NCBI GenBank assembly: GCA_905221605.1 | Contig: CAJNDS010000343.1 | Coordinates: 1-64,000 of the forward strand | Length of the DNA stretch: 64,000 nucleotides | Direction: 5' to 3' | From: Symbiodinium natans | Lineage: Eukaryota; Sar; Dinophyceae; Suessiales; Symbiodiniaceae | Shown here: one piece after another, positions 1 to 11,200 of the stretch | Layout of the letters: every line of letters begins with the position of its first letter | Numbering within the stretch: position 1 is the first letter of the stretch | The notes under the pieces: generated by a model | What the model saw: the letters and a program-made list of their open reading frames with translations, nothing else | The model's database searches: none | What the model was told of the DNA's origin: nothing | Program-made: the position numbers and the translations under genes

Positions 1-843
1 AACCGACTTTCCCTCATACGCATCAACAGTGGGCTCGTTATAGCACATCTGCAGATCGGAGAAGCGCAGTCTTGCATAAATCAAGGCACACATGTAGCCT
101 GCAAATATGGCTGCCACTGAAGGCTCCCCACAAGCAATACTCTCCAAGCGCTTCACCTGGGCGACGGTGAAGGGTGGTCTCTTGCGCAGTGCTCGTTTCT
201 TGACAGCCTCCACCGTAGCACCAGTAACTCTGCTCGAAATTTGGACAAGGCATGTCTCAGCTCCAAGCAAAGTGCAAGCAAATCTGGCTGATTGCACAAA
301 ACGCTCTGCTTTCGTAGGCGGGGCTGAGTTCTCCCTTAGGAAACAGACGTAATTGTACAATCTGACCTCTTCAAGTGGAAAGATGGTAATGCGGTCAACA
401 TAGCTGACTCGAACCCAGCGAAGATACTGCAGTAGCGAGCCTGCTCTGGATCGCAAAGTTGCCGTCGCCTTGCGAGCAAAGACATCCAACAGGATCTTCT
501 TTGCGGTCTCATCGTCTGGAGCATTTATCACCAGAAGCCCAACAGGGGTCGAGGCAGCACCAGCCACTATGATTGTGGACCACAAGGCAATGGCTCTTGC
601 ACGATCACCACTCTCGCACACTGGTAACCTGCATGACCCGGAGGTACGAGGCACAAAGGATGGTACTGTTGGACATTCTGCACCAACAACATCGTTCACT
701 TGCACTGAGGGCACTGATGGTGGTCCCTGCGGCACAGCTCCAACAAGTTGCTCCTCACGGAGCAGATCAGGCCAACAGGAATCCAGCTGCGTGATGAGAC
801 CGACTCTCGACACAGCTGCACGTAGTTCCAAATCAAAATCCAT
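1..843 (-). CDS. Tyrosine-recombinase-like protein, 5' part only (runs off the left edge)
   Basis: Reading the minus strand from an ATG at 843-841 gives an uninterrupted frame of 281 codons to position 1, so the gene continues outside the window. After a variable N-terminus of about 100 residues comes an all-helical region resembling the core-binding domain of tyrosine recombinases (FARKATATLRSRAGSLLQYL, then FPLEEVRLYNYVCFLRENSA). Near the edge is YARLRFSDLQ, which fits the segment carrying the first catalytic arginine (family pattern roughly T-G-L-R-x-x-E-L). The remaining catalytic residues (H-x-x-R, H/W, Y) would lie beyond position 1. Such recombinases are carried by DIRS-like retroelements and cryptons. 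It does not belong to the YR retrotransposon at 7777-15386, which is closed on both sides by its own repeats. The family call is inferred from the pattern; the open frame is seen directly. Confidence 0.5.
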   Translation of the reverse strand, partial: MDFDLELRAAVSRVGLITQLDSCWPDLLREEQLVGAVPQGPPSVPSVQVNDVVGAECPTVPSFVPRTSGSCRLPVCESGDRARAIALWSTIIVAGAASTPVGLLVINAPDDETAKKILLDVFARKATATLRSRAGSLLQYLRWVRVSYVDRITIFPLEEVRLYNYVCFLRENSAPPTKAERFVQSARFACTLLGAETCLVQISSRVTGATVEAVKKRALRKRPPFTVAQVKRLESIACGEPSVAAIFAGYMCALIYARLRFSDLQMCYNEPTVDAYEGKSV

Positions 844-890
844 AGCCCATAGCACGAAGGAACCACTCAAGGACCACGTAAAGGAGACCC

Positions 891-1538
891 CAAAAGCTTA
901 CAAGAGGAATCCAAAATCCACCCCTAATGCAAATGAAGCTCAAGTCACCTACAACACCATGCAGTGGTGCTCGAGAGCTGTCACTCCAGGAGGATGCAAA
1001 GTGGTGCTCCAAGCTGTCACTGTGAAAATATGGCACCCAAGTATTTTGCCACGCTTTGTAGAACCGTGGCATAATGCAACTTCCACCAGAAACAAAGCAC
1101 TTTTTGCAGGATATGGCCCCGGAGAGTATTTTGCCACGCTTTGCAGAACCGTGGCATAATGCTTGGTTCGGGCACAGCCGAATCACTATATTGCACAAAC
1201 TCAGGCGCACCCCCCAAAAGCTTACAAGAGGAATCCAAAATCCACCCCTAATGCAAATGAAGCTCAAGCCACCTACCACACCATGCAGTGGTGCTCGAGA
1301 GCTGTCACTCCAGGAGGATGCAAAGTGGTGCTCCAAGCTGTCACTGTGAAAATATGGCACCCAAGTATTTTGCCACGCTTTGTAGAACCGTGGCATAATG
1401 CAACTTCCACCAGAAACAAAGCACTTTTTGCAGGATATGGCCCCGGAGAGTATTTTGCCACGCTTTGCAGAACCGTGGCATAATGCTTGGTTCGGGCACA
1501 GCCGAATCACTATATTGCACAAACTCAGGCGCACCCCC
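891..1538. repeat. Two-unit tandem duplication, 324-bp period
   Basis: Unit 1 spans 891-1214 and unit 2 spans 1215-1538. They are almost identical; I see only a few base differences, for example near 943 and 951 against the matching positions of unit 2. Each unit also carries two internal copies of a short motif, TTTTGCCACGCTTTG, about 95 bp apart (first near 1043 and 1131). The array starts just upstream of the recombinase-like start at 843. Overlapping open frames here are by-products of the repeat. Confidence 0.9.
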
Positions 1539-2288
1539 CCTTTAGGCCACAAAGTAGAGCAAGAAGTCGAGGAGCAAGGGGCGCGATCACGACCTGCAAG
1601 CGCAGACAAAGCAAGAAAATAGGCATGCACCACACAAATCTGAGCCAAGGGCGCGAAAGCTCAAGTCCTGCACTCTCACCAAGAGAGATAGACCTAGGTG
1701 CCGAAAGGCGGCCCGAGGAGCAGGAGAGCAAGCGCCAAGATCACCAAGATCCCGACAAAAAGAAAGCGAGGAAGAAGTCACCCGGTGACCTGGTCCCATC
1801 GTAAGACACAGAGTCTACGATGCAGCACCCAGAGAGGCCCGGCCTCACGCTCCCACTGCTCGAGCAGATAGCGAGCAGCACCTGAGAAAAACACTCCACT
1901 CGCAGTCGCCCAGCGACAGCCTAGGAGTTACACTCAGCAGCAGGCCTGCACATCCCAAGCAGCAGGCACCCCAGGTCCCTCTACGATCCCTCCTGCAAGC
2001 CCAAGCAGTGCACGACCAGCTCAGCCCTAGGAGAGGAAGCTGCAGGGGGTCCTTGCAGCAAGCCGTAACAACAATGCTGCACATGGGCTCAGAAGGGATC
2101 AGTCAGGCGCCGGACGGCCTACATCCGCATGGAACATAACACAGGACTGTCCGACAAACTTCCCAGAAGCTCAGCACAAAAGACTAGCAACAGTGCAGCT
2201 CGGTCAATGTTAGGCTCGCGTAGGGTTTCGCATGAAAAAGCTGCGAAATCAAAACAGCGGGCCAGGAGCCACCGCGCAAAGCAGGGGA
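1539..2288. other. No gene seen
   Basis: The stretch between the 324-bp tandem repeat and the retroposed gene. Short open frames exist on both strands, but none shows a recognisable domain or consistent codon use. Its minus-strand sequence lies downstream of the 2289-2903 frame and could include that gene's 3' untranslated region; no polyadenylate tract marks an end. Confidence 0.4.
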
Positions 2289-2903
2289 CTACGAGGAAGA
2301 CCTCTCCAAATCTCGTAACCGGCGGAGCACATTGCGGCGCGGGCTACGGCTTGATTGCACGGTGCCAACCACCTCTTCCAGGGTTGACAGGCGCTCTTCC
2401 AGAGCACGCAGCATAGTCATCACCTCTTCAGAGCACGGCAGCGGCGGCACCGGAGTCGTCGGCGCAGACCCGCATAAAGGACCTGGCGTGGGCGGAGCCC
2501 AAACGACAGAAACAGGAGGCATATGCACAAAGGCCTGGAGGGAAGACACAGTTTGGGCCGTGAAGCAAGAGTGGCGACCGGCTTGCAGGCACACACGGCA
2601 TAGGTGCTGCAGCTCAGCAACAGTAGCACGCTGGAGCAATGCGGCAGATAAAGGGATCATTCCAGAAATAAGGCTCCGCAGGTATGGCAAGGAGAGGTCC
2701 AAGGGCGTCAACGGTGCTGACTCAGACGCCAGAGCAGAGGGATGCTCAGCCCACAATGCAACTTCAGCCTCGATGCCATCACGGTCTGGTGCCTCGCTAT
2801 CAGTATACGGGCCGCTGAAAGGGCCGGAGGGGTCTCGCACCGCCTGGCTACACCAGTAGGACAAACAGACCAGGAGGCCGAGGACACGGAATGCCACAGG
2901 CAT
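2289..2903 (-). CDS. Hypothetical secreted or membrane protein on a retroposed, spliced-leader-tagged copy
   Basis: An intronless 204-residue frame. The first ~22 residues (MPVAFRVLGLLVCLSYWCSQ) look like a signal peptide or signal anchor. The middle is Leu/Ala/Pro-rich, and residues ~165-185 (LRALEERLSTLEEVVGTV) have heptad spacing compatible with a short coiled coil. No catalytic motif is recognised. The gene gains support from a spliced-leader relic on the same strand at 3214-3233, about 310 bp upstream, as expected if a trans-spliced mRNA was reverse-transcribed and inserted. Other frames between the relic and this ATG (2708-3286, 2848-3072) are alternatives with poorer composition. Function is unknown. 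Confidence 0.4.
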   Translation of the reverse strand: MPVAFRVLGLLVCLSYWCSQAVRDPSGPFSGPYTDSEAPDRDGIEAEVALWAEHPSALASESAPLTPLDLSLPYLRSLISGMIPLSAALLQRATVAELQHLCRVCLQAGRHSCFTAQTVSSLQAFVHMPPVSVVWAPPTPGPLCGSAPTTPVPPLPCSEEVMTMLRALEERLSTLEEVVGTVQSSRSPRRNVLRRLRDLERSSS

Positions 2904-3191
2904 GCTTCACAGCAAAAGAAGCAAGGCCAGGAAAGAGAGCACGCCAAGACAAAAACCACAGCAGCAGGAAAGGAAGCTCGGAGCAAACCCTGCCTTTGCA
3001 CACTGTGGCTGAAGCACGAGAAAGTGCCGGGCAGATGCAGCACGATGCCGCAAAACGCGTCTTTCCATCCACCGCCCCACGGGCTGGCTTGCACGTGCCC
3101 TAGTGGCAGTTCCCTTTGTTGGCCAGGCCTGTTCGGAAGCAAACCTGTTTGAGGCCTCACAAAGTTAAGCAAAAGCAGTAGGCCCACACAC

Positions 3192-3262
3192 TGAAAAATT
3201 TTCAAGCCCCAAGCTTGAGCCAAAATGGCTACGTGAAAAATTTTCAAGCCCCAAGCTTGAGC
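3192..3262 (-). repeat. Spliced-leader relic with duplicated 5' UTR segment
   Basis: On the minus strand, 3233-3214 reads CGTAGCCATTTTGGCTCAAG, matching the last 20 of the 22 nt of the dinoflagellate spliced leader. It runs directly into CTTGGGGCTTGAAAATTTTT. That acceptor-side segment occurs twice (29-bp direct repeats at 3192-3220 and 3234-3262), and the outer copy is preceded by a degraded leader end (GTCGCTCAAG). The layout is leader remnant, UTR, leader, UTR. The leader match is seen directly; retroposition of processed mRNA is the established explanation for such relics in dinoflagellates. Confidence 0.85.
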
Positions 3263-3668
3263 GACAAACATGCCACACATGTTCACAACTCATGCAACAA
3301 GCACTGAGAAGCTGTTACGCATGTTGGCAAGAAAAGTACAAATCCAAAAGATGCAGGTACCAAACCTTGCTCTTACAGACATGTACGTGAACGTGAAAAT
3401 ATAAAGACAACGTTTCAAAGAGATTTCTTTTTCTACCCCAGGTAGAAAAACAATTTGCCAATCCTAAACGATAAAGCACTATCGCATTCGCGAAATGGCT
3501 CATAAAGCCCGTGCGATATTAATATAATGAACATAACACCCCGGCCTCATTCCCCCAGTAAACGCCCTATTAAAAGTAGTAAATTCGTGCGGTTCCTTAC
3601 AATTTACTATTTTAATGGGCTTTTTGCTGGGTCATTCCTGGTGTTCACTGACCGGTTATTCCACAAGC

Positions 3669-4529
3669 TCAGGATACAACTTCTGGATGATAAAGAGCCT
3701 CTTCATGTGCCGCCGCGGAGGGCTCCGTGACATATGGCACTGAGAGGAGCCCTTCTAATGGGAGGACCCTACGGAAAGAAACAACAACACGTGACGTGAC
3801 ATCCGGCCACTCTAGGTTGAAAATCGACCAGAAGTGCTCCAAATTGGCCACAGCAGCCGAGAGGGCCTGCCGTATGGCATCCAGCTGAAACGCGCAAAAT
3901 TGGCGCTGCCCCAGCGCATGCGATCCCTCCGGATTGACTCTCACGAAAGCATTGATGGCGCTTTCGGGCAGCTTCAAGGCTAGTTCGCGGGCACAATCCA
4001 CCCACGCGCACAAGCGTGACTCATCCACTAGTCCTTGTATCACAGGCGACCCCTCCAGGTCTCTCTCGTATACCGTGCCGTGCGGGGGCAGGTGGGCCTT
4101 TGATACGCACGTACCGCCAACAATGCTGCGATGGCCGCCGGGGGCACGTTGCCCTGAAGATCGGTAATACGTTGCTCCGACTCAGGAAATCCCAGCACAA
4201 TGGGCAGATAACATAGCATCGCAGGGAACTGTGCGTTACCAACGCCTGGGATATCCGCCACAGCAAAGAACAGATCAGCGATGTGCTGTGCAGTGGTAAG
4301 AAAAGCCGTACCCTACGATGGAGCCGTGAGAGAAACACGGTCAAACTGCGGGGCATTGCTGCCTAGCATTGCTTCCAAGTCCAGGTATTGCAGAGCTCCA
4401 GAGAGCTTGAAGCATCGGTCTAATCGGGTCATAGATTTCCAGGTAGGCTGCTGGAAACTCGGTCTCGTCAAACTTCCGGAAGTACCACAGAGCCCTGCCG
4501 GATGAGCTGAAAAAACTGCCATCTGACAT
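3669..4529 (-). pseudogene. Broken minus-strand gene of unknown function
   Basis: Four overlapping minus-strand frames form a collinear protein-like series: 4529-4341 (begins MSDGSFFSSSGRALWYFRKF), 4522-4313, 4261-4040 (MADIPGVGNAQFPAMLCYLP) and 4043-3669 (GLVDESRLCAWVDCARELAL). Their composition is protein-like and switching frame continues the sequence, so I read one gene of roughly 280 residues with at least three frameshifts. No family is recognised. It lies directly beside the packaging-ATPase fossil at 4648-4766 and could be another decayed gene of the same element; proximity is the only evidence for that. Confidence 0.4.
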
Positions 4530-4647
4530 CTAGCCTGAGAACGTTTGCAGCTCGCTCAGCGCACTGCAATCCTGTAATTGATAGGTGGGTTGGAATTGAG
4601 GTTTGCTCCAAAGTGCGATGCTCGACACCTGTCAACTGGTGAAATGA

Positions 4648-4766
4648 GTTCCAGGAAGACCGTGCTTTTGGTGAGCATGATTTTGGAGCAGTATAGGAGG
4701 TGCTTCGAGCGTCTTTGTCTTCTCACCCTCGGCAGAGGTCGATTCTGCCTGGCAGCCCGTTAAGGA
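4648..4766 (+). pseudogene. Fossil fragment of a polinton-like packaging ATPase
   Basis: About 120 bp align closely in DNA with the intact packaging ATPase gene at roughly 30150-30265. Shared strings include GTGAGCATGATTTTGGAGCA and GCTTCGAGCG, and both copies then continue with CCTGCCTGGCAGCC. Translated, the fragment keeps KTVLLVSMILEQY, the end of the Walker A region and the following helix, but the glycine before the Walker lysine is now arginine and the frame shifts within about 30 codons. No other viral gene could be confidently aligned on either side. This is direct sequence evidence for an older, degraded relative of the virus at 24452-40272 elsewhere in the same locus. Confidence 0.8.
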
Positions 4767-4929
4767 CTTTGAGCCTTTCATCCTTTCTTAAACAAGAACT
4801 CGGATGTGCCTTGTCGCAAATGCAGCAAACACGGCGATGTCGGACTGTGGAGCCTGGTCATGTGGGAAAACCGCTTGAAGCACGACAGGTGGACCGGGGG
4901 AAGGTCGAAGCAGTTAAGTCGCCATACAA

Positions 4930-5270
4930 GCACAGCTCCCGAACCCTCTTCCTTGCTTGGCTCTGGAACTTTGTCAGACAATCTGGAAAGTCGTGATACA
5001 AGCACAGGTTCCTCAAACCCCTGTGTTTACATAGCTGTGGAAAGTGGCAGACAAGCACAGCTCCCCCAAAATCCCTTGAAGCACAGGTCCTCCAAACCCC
5101 TTCGTTGCTTGGCTCTGGTTCTCATACAATGCTTGGCCTGGAAACTTCTCATACAAGTACAGTTCCCCGAAACACCCTCTTGCTCAGCTTTGGAAATTTG
5201 TCACGCAACCAAACCTGCTTGCTTGGTGCTGCAAAGTTGTCACACAAGCGAAGCTTCCTGAAACCTTTAA
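4930..5270. repeat. Degenerate direct repeats built on ACAAGCACAG
   Basis: At least five imperfect units start with ACAAGCACAG or a close variant (near 4926, 4998, 5052, 5154 and 5236) and continue with CTCC(C)C-AAACCC and TTGCTTGGCTCTGG-like strings. Spacing ranges from about 50 to 100 bp, so this is an eroded tandem array. No coding potential is apparent. Confidence 0.6.
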
Positions 5271-7776
5271 ACGCACCTCTAAACCCTGAGGCCAGCAGCT
5301 GCGACCCGTTTAGCCATCATTGAGGCGTGTAAGTTTTTGACAATTGTTGAGCAAAGTTTCTCTGGCCAAGAGCTTGTAAGTGCATTCTGTTAGCAGCGAA
5401 GCTTTGAAAGAAGCTGGAATAAGGACATTCTTGTGCTCGTTTTATGATCATGAGTGGCCGCAAGAGTTTTTGGGCAAGTTTTGGAATGGAAGTATCCGGA
5501 TGTAAAGCCCCGCAGCAAGAAGTTTTGATTGCACTCAACTGGTTGGCACGATGGTGGCACTGGCATGCCTGCCACAGTGCCGTTTGTTTTTTTCCATTTA
5601 ATCTTCTTGAACCTGGCCGTTGCTTCTTCAATCTTCAACCAGGTTCTCGCCTGTACGTTGCTTAGCGAAGACCCAGCAGTTGTCAGCAGGTGAACTTGTG
5701 GAAGGTTGCCGGCTACTCTAGCCTTGCAGGCGAACCGAACTGTTGGAGAAAAATGTCTGGATATTGAAATTGAGAACTGGGTCTCCGGTCTGTTCGGTGT
5801 TTTGCAAAAGGGTATTGATCTTTGCCAAAGCAGCGCCGCCATTGCAAGCACATTGAGCATGTGCAACTGTGTAACTCTGCATAGCAATTTACCGTGCCAA
5901 CAGGACGCGTCTTCACAAGTCGCACAGCTCTTACAAACAGGCGCGGAAACGCAAAATAAGGATCAGAAGCCGAGTGCAGTCCCCGAACCTTCAGCCCATT
6001 TCAAAAACACAGCTCTAAGACTGCCACTCCACATCGGTGTGTTAACAGCGTATCCATAAGGAAGGCAAAGCCAAGCAGCAGGCCACAAGTCGAAGCTGCT
6101 GAACAGTGTTCGCAAATGCAATGATAAGTTGCTTTTTTTGACTTGACCAGCTTTGTTTGTCTGCTTTAGCAAACTGCAGGATCTGGAATCCGGCAGCACT
6201 GCTTTCTTTGCTGTGTTTGAAAAAACTACCTTGAGCACCAGACCTTCCGCAATTACTCGGTCGTTCAAAGCCTGTGACAGATTTTCTCCTTGCTGCTTGC
6301 AGCTATTCTCGATTTGGCATGTTTTTGCTTGGAGAGCAGAACCTGCAACAGCTGAAAAGTTACTGTAAGAGCAAACTTCCGGCACGCTTCTGGCGGTGAG
6401 GCGCTGTTTGCTGTCTGGGTTGTTGATCGCAGGCTGGGCAACCTCCATTCTGGCCTAAAACAAAGAAAATTCTTTGTTCGCAAGTGTGTTTTCCAACCCA
6501 TGGGGAAATTGCATTAAAAGGCACATCCGCCACCTTTTCGAGCGTCAACGGAACGTTTCCAAACAAACCTCCAAAATTGACAACGAACGAAACGTTGATT
6601 GTCCCCTTAGACTTTGCTTAAAGGGGGTTAAGGGGAAGCAGGGAGAGCTCAAGGCGGAAGCAAAGGGGCTTTGGAAGCCCTTGAAAGAAACTTTAAAGGG
6701 CTGAAAGGAAGCTTAAAGGGGCTTAAGGGAAGCTGAAGGGCGGAACTTGGGAAGACTTTAAGAATGGCTTAAAGGGTTTAGAAGAAGAACCGCGATCAGC
6801 CTGAGTTTGCACATTTGATCGTGGGGCAGCAAAGTGGCAGAGGCAAAACAAGAGAACAAAAGAGAGAGAAGGGAAAAAAAGAACCACAGTGTAAAGGCTC
6901 CGCCTTGGCCTTTTCTTGCAAAGCCTGTAAGGGCGTCTGGGCGCAGGCACAGACTCAGTTAGGTCCAATGAACCGCGTCCACGGTACAAGGTTTTCGAAG
7001 CTCTAGAGTTCCGCGCGGACGGTGTTTGGAAGGTTTTCGAAGCCTCAGAGTTTCTCGCGCGCTCACAGTGTTTGCAACTTATTCATTTCTTACCATCGCA
7101 TAAGGTGCGGCACTCGTTAAACTGCAACGGAAGTCCACTTCTTTAGGAAAAACACGCAACTTTACCTTCAAGATGTGTAATGAGTGGAGTGCTCATGCTG
7201 GAAGACTTTGCGCACACAGAGCTGCACGCACAAAGTCTTGCAGCACCGTATAATTTTGGTCGTTGCCCTTTCACACCCCAAGTTCCTGGGTGGAGGCGCT
7301 GGCGCGGATGTTCTGCGCCTGTTAGAGTTGGCTTCGCGCAAGCTCCTTCCAGCGCAAGAGCTGTTCGTAGCTAAAGAGCTTGGTCGTCCGATCCTGTCCG
7401 CCTGCTGGAACCTTTTAGGCATCTTAGGTGGCATGACTGGAGTCTAGGCTTTGCAGCCACAGGAAAGCTTTTGCGCAAGAGAAAAGCTGAAAGAAGAGCT
7501 TATGTGGGGCTTTTACAGCTTGGAGGTTTCCGGTTTGCTCAGATTCTCGAAACTGGCTTGATGCTTATCCGGTTTTTCTTGTTGTTGTGCCATATCGCCA
7601 ACTAATGTCCTTGTACCATCTTGGCCTTCGAACTTGCTCAACTTGCTTCACAGAAACCTCAACAATCAATCAACTCGAGACATTCTCTTTTATCATTTCT
7701 GGTAAAAATGTCAGGATTCTCTTGCAACGCTTGCTCAAACAGACTGTGCTTGAACTGTTCCTGGACGCAGAAACGG
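5271..7776. other. No gene seen; purine-rich repeat tract in the middle
   Basis: Short open frames occur on both strands but none carries a recognisable motif. From about 6605 to 6790 the plus strand is strongly purine-biased, with recurring TTAAAGGGG / AAGCTTAAAGGGG-like strings, an eroded short tandem repeat. A pair of similar strings (AAGGTTTTCGAAGC) occurs near 6988 and 7030. I cannot assign a gene here. Confidence 0.5.
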
Positions 7777-7953
7777 CGACAAGTCTTGCACTCATGTGAA
7801 CACGCAGAAGTACCAGCTGCGGGGCAACGGACTCTTTTGCCTCGTCCCAAGCGGCTAGGATGCGTGCGGGTCGGCGCAGGCGGTCGCTTCAGACCCCCTG
7901 CCGACCGGGACCCCTGCGCTGCAGGCTTAAATCACCAACAGCGCGATTTCGCC
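7777..7953 (-). repeat. Split direct repeat B2
   Basis: A 177-bp segment nearly identical to B1 at 8090-8281; B1 has a 15-bp insertion (near 8125-8139) and one clear substitution. It forms the outer end of the YR retrotransposon. Confidence 0.85.
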
Positions 7954-7969
7954 GGGTGGGAGAGGTGGG

Positions 7970-8070
7970 TGTTTTGCACCGCACTCGGCTTTTTGGGCTC
8001 TGACTGTCTGAGCCACACAACGCTGCTCGTAGGCAAAGATCTCTCACATTAGCGTGCCGACTTGTCCTAA
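7970..8070 (-). repeat. Split direct repeat A2
   Basis: A 101-bp copy of A1 at 15286-15386 with about four transitions. It sits between B2 and B1, separated from them by 16 and 19 bp, as required for a split direct repeat terminus. Confidence 0.85.
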
Positions 8071-8089
8071 CATGCACACGTGCATTACA

Positions 8090-8281
8090 CGACAAGTCTT
8101 GCACTCATGTGAACACGCAGAAGTATCTGCTCCTACACTACCAGCTGCGGGGCAACGGACTCTTTTGCCTCGTCCCAAGCGGCTAGGATGCGTGCGGGTC
8201 GGTGCAGGCGGTCGCTTCAGACCCCCTGCCGACCGGGACCCCTGCGCTGCAGGCTTAAATCACCAACAGCGCGATTTCGCC
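8090..8281 (-). repeat. Split direct repeat B1
   Basis: A 192-bp copy of B2, immediately downstream of the end of the RNase H coding sequence (8284 on the minus strand). Confidence 0.85.
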
Positions 8282-8283
8282 AC

Positions 8284-11200
8284 TCATGCGCGCTGTTCCC
8301 CACACCCGCGCGCAGGCTGGTAGTCGGAAACGTCGGCAACCTCGTTGACCAATTCGCTGAACTTGCGGCACATGTCCTTGCACTTGCCCTGCTGAACATT
8401 CACGAAGAACTTGTAGAAGCGCTCGAACTTGGGGCACAACGGTTGACATCCGAACGCATCAGCTTCTTCCCAACGCCCGCGAGAGATGCCATCGGACAAG
8501 TTGGCAGCCGACGTCACTCTGTGAAAAGAAAGCTGAAGTTTGTTGTCGGCAACCCACGCCCAGAAGCACGCCAGGGTCTTTGTGACCCTTTTCGCAAAGC
8601 ATGTTCTGCAGCTGAGTTGTCAATGAAGCAAACCAAGTGCCCTTCAACATGAGGCGCGACCACAGCCACAGACAAGATCTGTGCCATCATCTCCAGCCAG
8701 TAGATGAAAGCTTTGGACGGTGCAACCTTAGCCAATGACTCCACTGGTACCTGCGATCGGAAAGCACGCCTAATCCCAGCAGAACCGAAAAACACAGCAC
8801 CCCAACCGTTCTCGGAGCCCCGAAGAAGGCTTAACGGCGGACAGTCCTGCGCCCACTTGTTTGCAACACGACGCTCTCCCTGAAGAGTCACGAAAGCATC
8901 CGCATATAACACAGACACTGCTTGGGAGCTTACCTGTAGGGGGATTTGCACTGGTTTGAGAACAGGGAGTACTCCCTGGATCTCAACCAGAGCTTGTCTG
9001 AGCTGTTTGGACAATGCACTAGAACCTGGAAGCCCGTGCTGTCGGGAATACAACGGTCTGAGCAAAGCTTTTCCTACCTGACCGAACACCCACGACGTTA
9101 CGAAGTTGAGCTTGCCCGCAAGTTTGGCCGCCAGCTGTTGGCTCATCTCGCCGGACGCAAGAATGTCGGAAATCATTTTCTGAATCTTGCAGATTCGCTC
9201 GGCGCCGGCAGACGCTTGAACAAAGTCGCTACCCACCGACCACTCAACACCCAAAAGGACATGTTTTGGCGCAGGGGGCTTTTCTTTTGACTGCTTCATG
9301 CGGAACCCCAACGCTGCATGCATGTCTTTAAACGACGCAAATCCCCCCTGCGCTGAATCTGCACCCTCAACCATGAAGAAATCATCTACAAAGTGAGCAG
9401 CTGCAAGAAGGAGGAGTGCAATGCTGAGGAAGCAGATGGCATCTGCCACACGCAGATATGCCCACACGGAACTAGTAGCACCAAACGGCAGCACTGTGTG
9501 CTGCCACACTGACCCTTCTGACTCGCCCGGAAGAACAGTGCAGCACTCGGCAGGATCACGAACCGGCAAACCGCGATAAGCTCCTTCATGGTCCACAGCC
9601 GCCAGATGCGGTCTGCATTTGCGGGCACGGTAGCGCACACCTGCAAGGATTGTAGACGTCCCCATATAGGAAGGGGTGTCAGACGCCCACACTGTGCCAT
9701 TGTGCCCCGACCGTAGCCAATCATCCCCTCTGCGAACCTTATCACCCTGAACTATCGGGAACGCCTTGGCGACGAAGCCACGACTGGGCAGGAGGTGTTG
9801 CTGCAGGTACTCCCGAGACCAAGGCCCCTGAAAGCCACCGACCTTGGCTTCCGCAGCAACCTCTGAACGCAATCTGTCTGTGTGCTCATCAGTGCGGGAC
9901 GAGCGCGTGATCACCTGAGCGTGACCAGAGTTGAACGCCTTGAACTGCTCGACACCGATTGGGCGCGCATACTTCGCATCAGTGCGGAGGTGCCACTGCG
10001 CACCCGGAGTCAGGGGCCCCAACATGCGGAAACCGTGGAACATCTCACACACGAGCTGGTCCCACTCAGGGAACTGGAACAATTGCAGTAGCACCGCAAA
10101 AGGGAGGAGCTGAACTACAAAGCGGTCAGTCCCCTGCTTGTAAACCTGTTGCACGTGAGCGGGGGCCATCGCCAACCACTCGTCTTGGTCTTCACACACT
10201 TCGCACACCAAGGCACGCACATCCTGGCTGACTGCTTCACGCCACTCGTGGAGACGAGATCCCATCAAGTCTTGCTGGTCCAAAGCCCACTTCAAACAAG
10301 GATTGATTGCAAGGGGGAAAACATCTTCCCACGTGAGCGCCAAGGCCCACTGCGCATGCCGCTCGGCATTATCAGCGGGGCCGGCCAGGTTCGGTCTAGT
10401 GGGTTCATTTGGATCCCACGGCAAGCCGGAACGAAGCCACCAACTGCGAGCACGAAGTATCGGCCGCGAGCCATCCGGATGGTACTTAGCTTCGAACCTG
10501 GGGCAGGACACTGGTGGGTACCACTGCTGACCCTCAAACGCAGTAACTTGCAAAGCTTGGTTCAGGACAAGGAGTGTGAATAGCAAGAATCGGCACATTG
10601 GTAGGTGCCAAGAGTTTCCCAACATGAGGCAACGCGACCTTGGACACGCTGGCGCAGTGTAGTCCTGTGGGAAACCATGCAGGAACTCGCGGGTGCGTGG
10701 ATCAGGCAGACATAGGCTACCCTGAATAGTGACCAACGCAGTTGAGCGATATTGCCAAGGCGGGTACTGCTTGCCTCCCTCTTGCCACCTACGCATGGTC
10801 TCCGGGCTCTCTGCACGTTTGCGCTTTCGCGGAGCTGCACGACCCTCCTCCGTTGCCGCCGGGGTGGTGAGGCACGGGTAGCGGATTCGACCGGAGCAAA
10901 TGTCTTCATGGAATTTGGCACACGGGCATTCGGCTGCTAACTGACGTGGAAACTGCGGCGCGCACGGCAGCAACTCCCATTGGCGGTTCCACTTACGCCA
11001 CCTTGCTAAGCCAGAAAGAAGGTGATCTGGCCACGCCTCATCTTTAGCAGGGACACGAATCGAGTCAGACCACCACAATCTAGGTCTACTAACCAAACCC
11101 CAGGACGCTGCGTCACAAAGGAAGGATCGAATGCTCAAGCATTCATCCAGGGCTTGCTGCGTTTCTGTTGATGGTACAACATTCTCGACAAGGAGAACAA

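Noticed and set aside
833-1648. 271-residue minus-strand frame spanning the 324-bp repeats
   Set aside because: Its protein is simply two copies of the repeat translation; the real minus-strand gene starts at 843 in another frame.
9704-9722. GACCGTAGCCAATC, resembling the spliced-leader start
   Set aside because: The match stops after nine bases and lies inside the reverse-transcriptase coding region.
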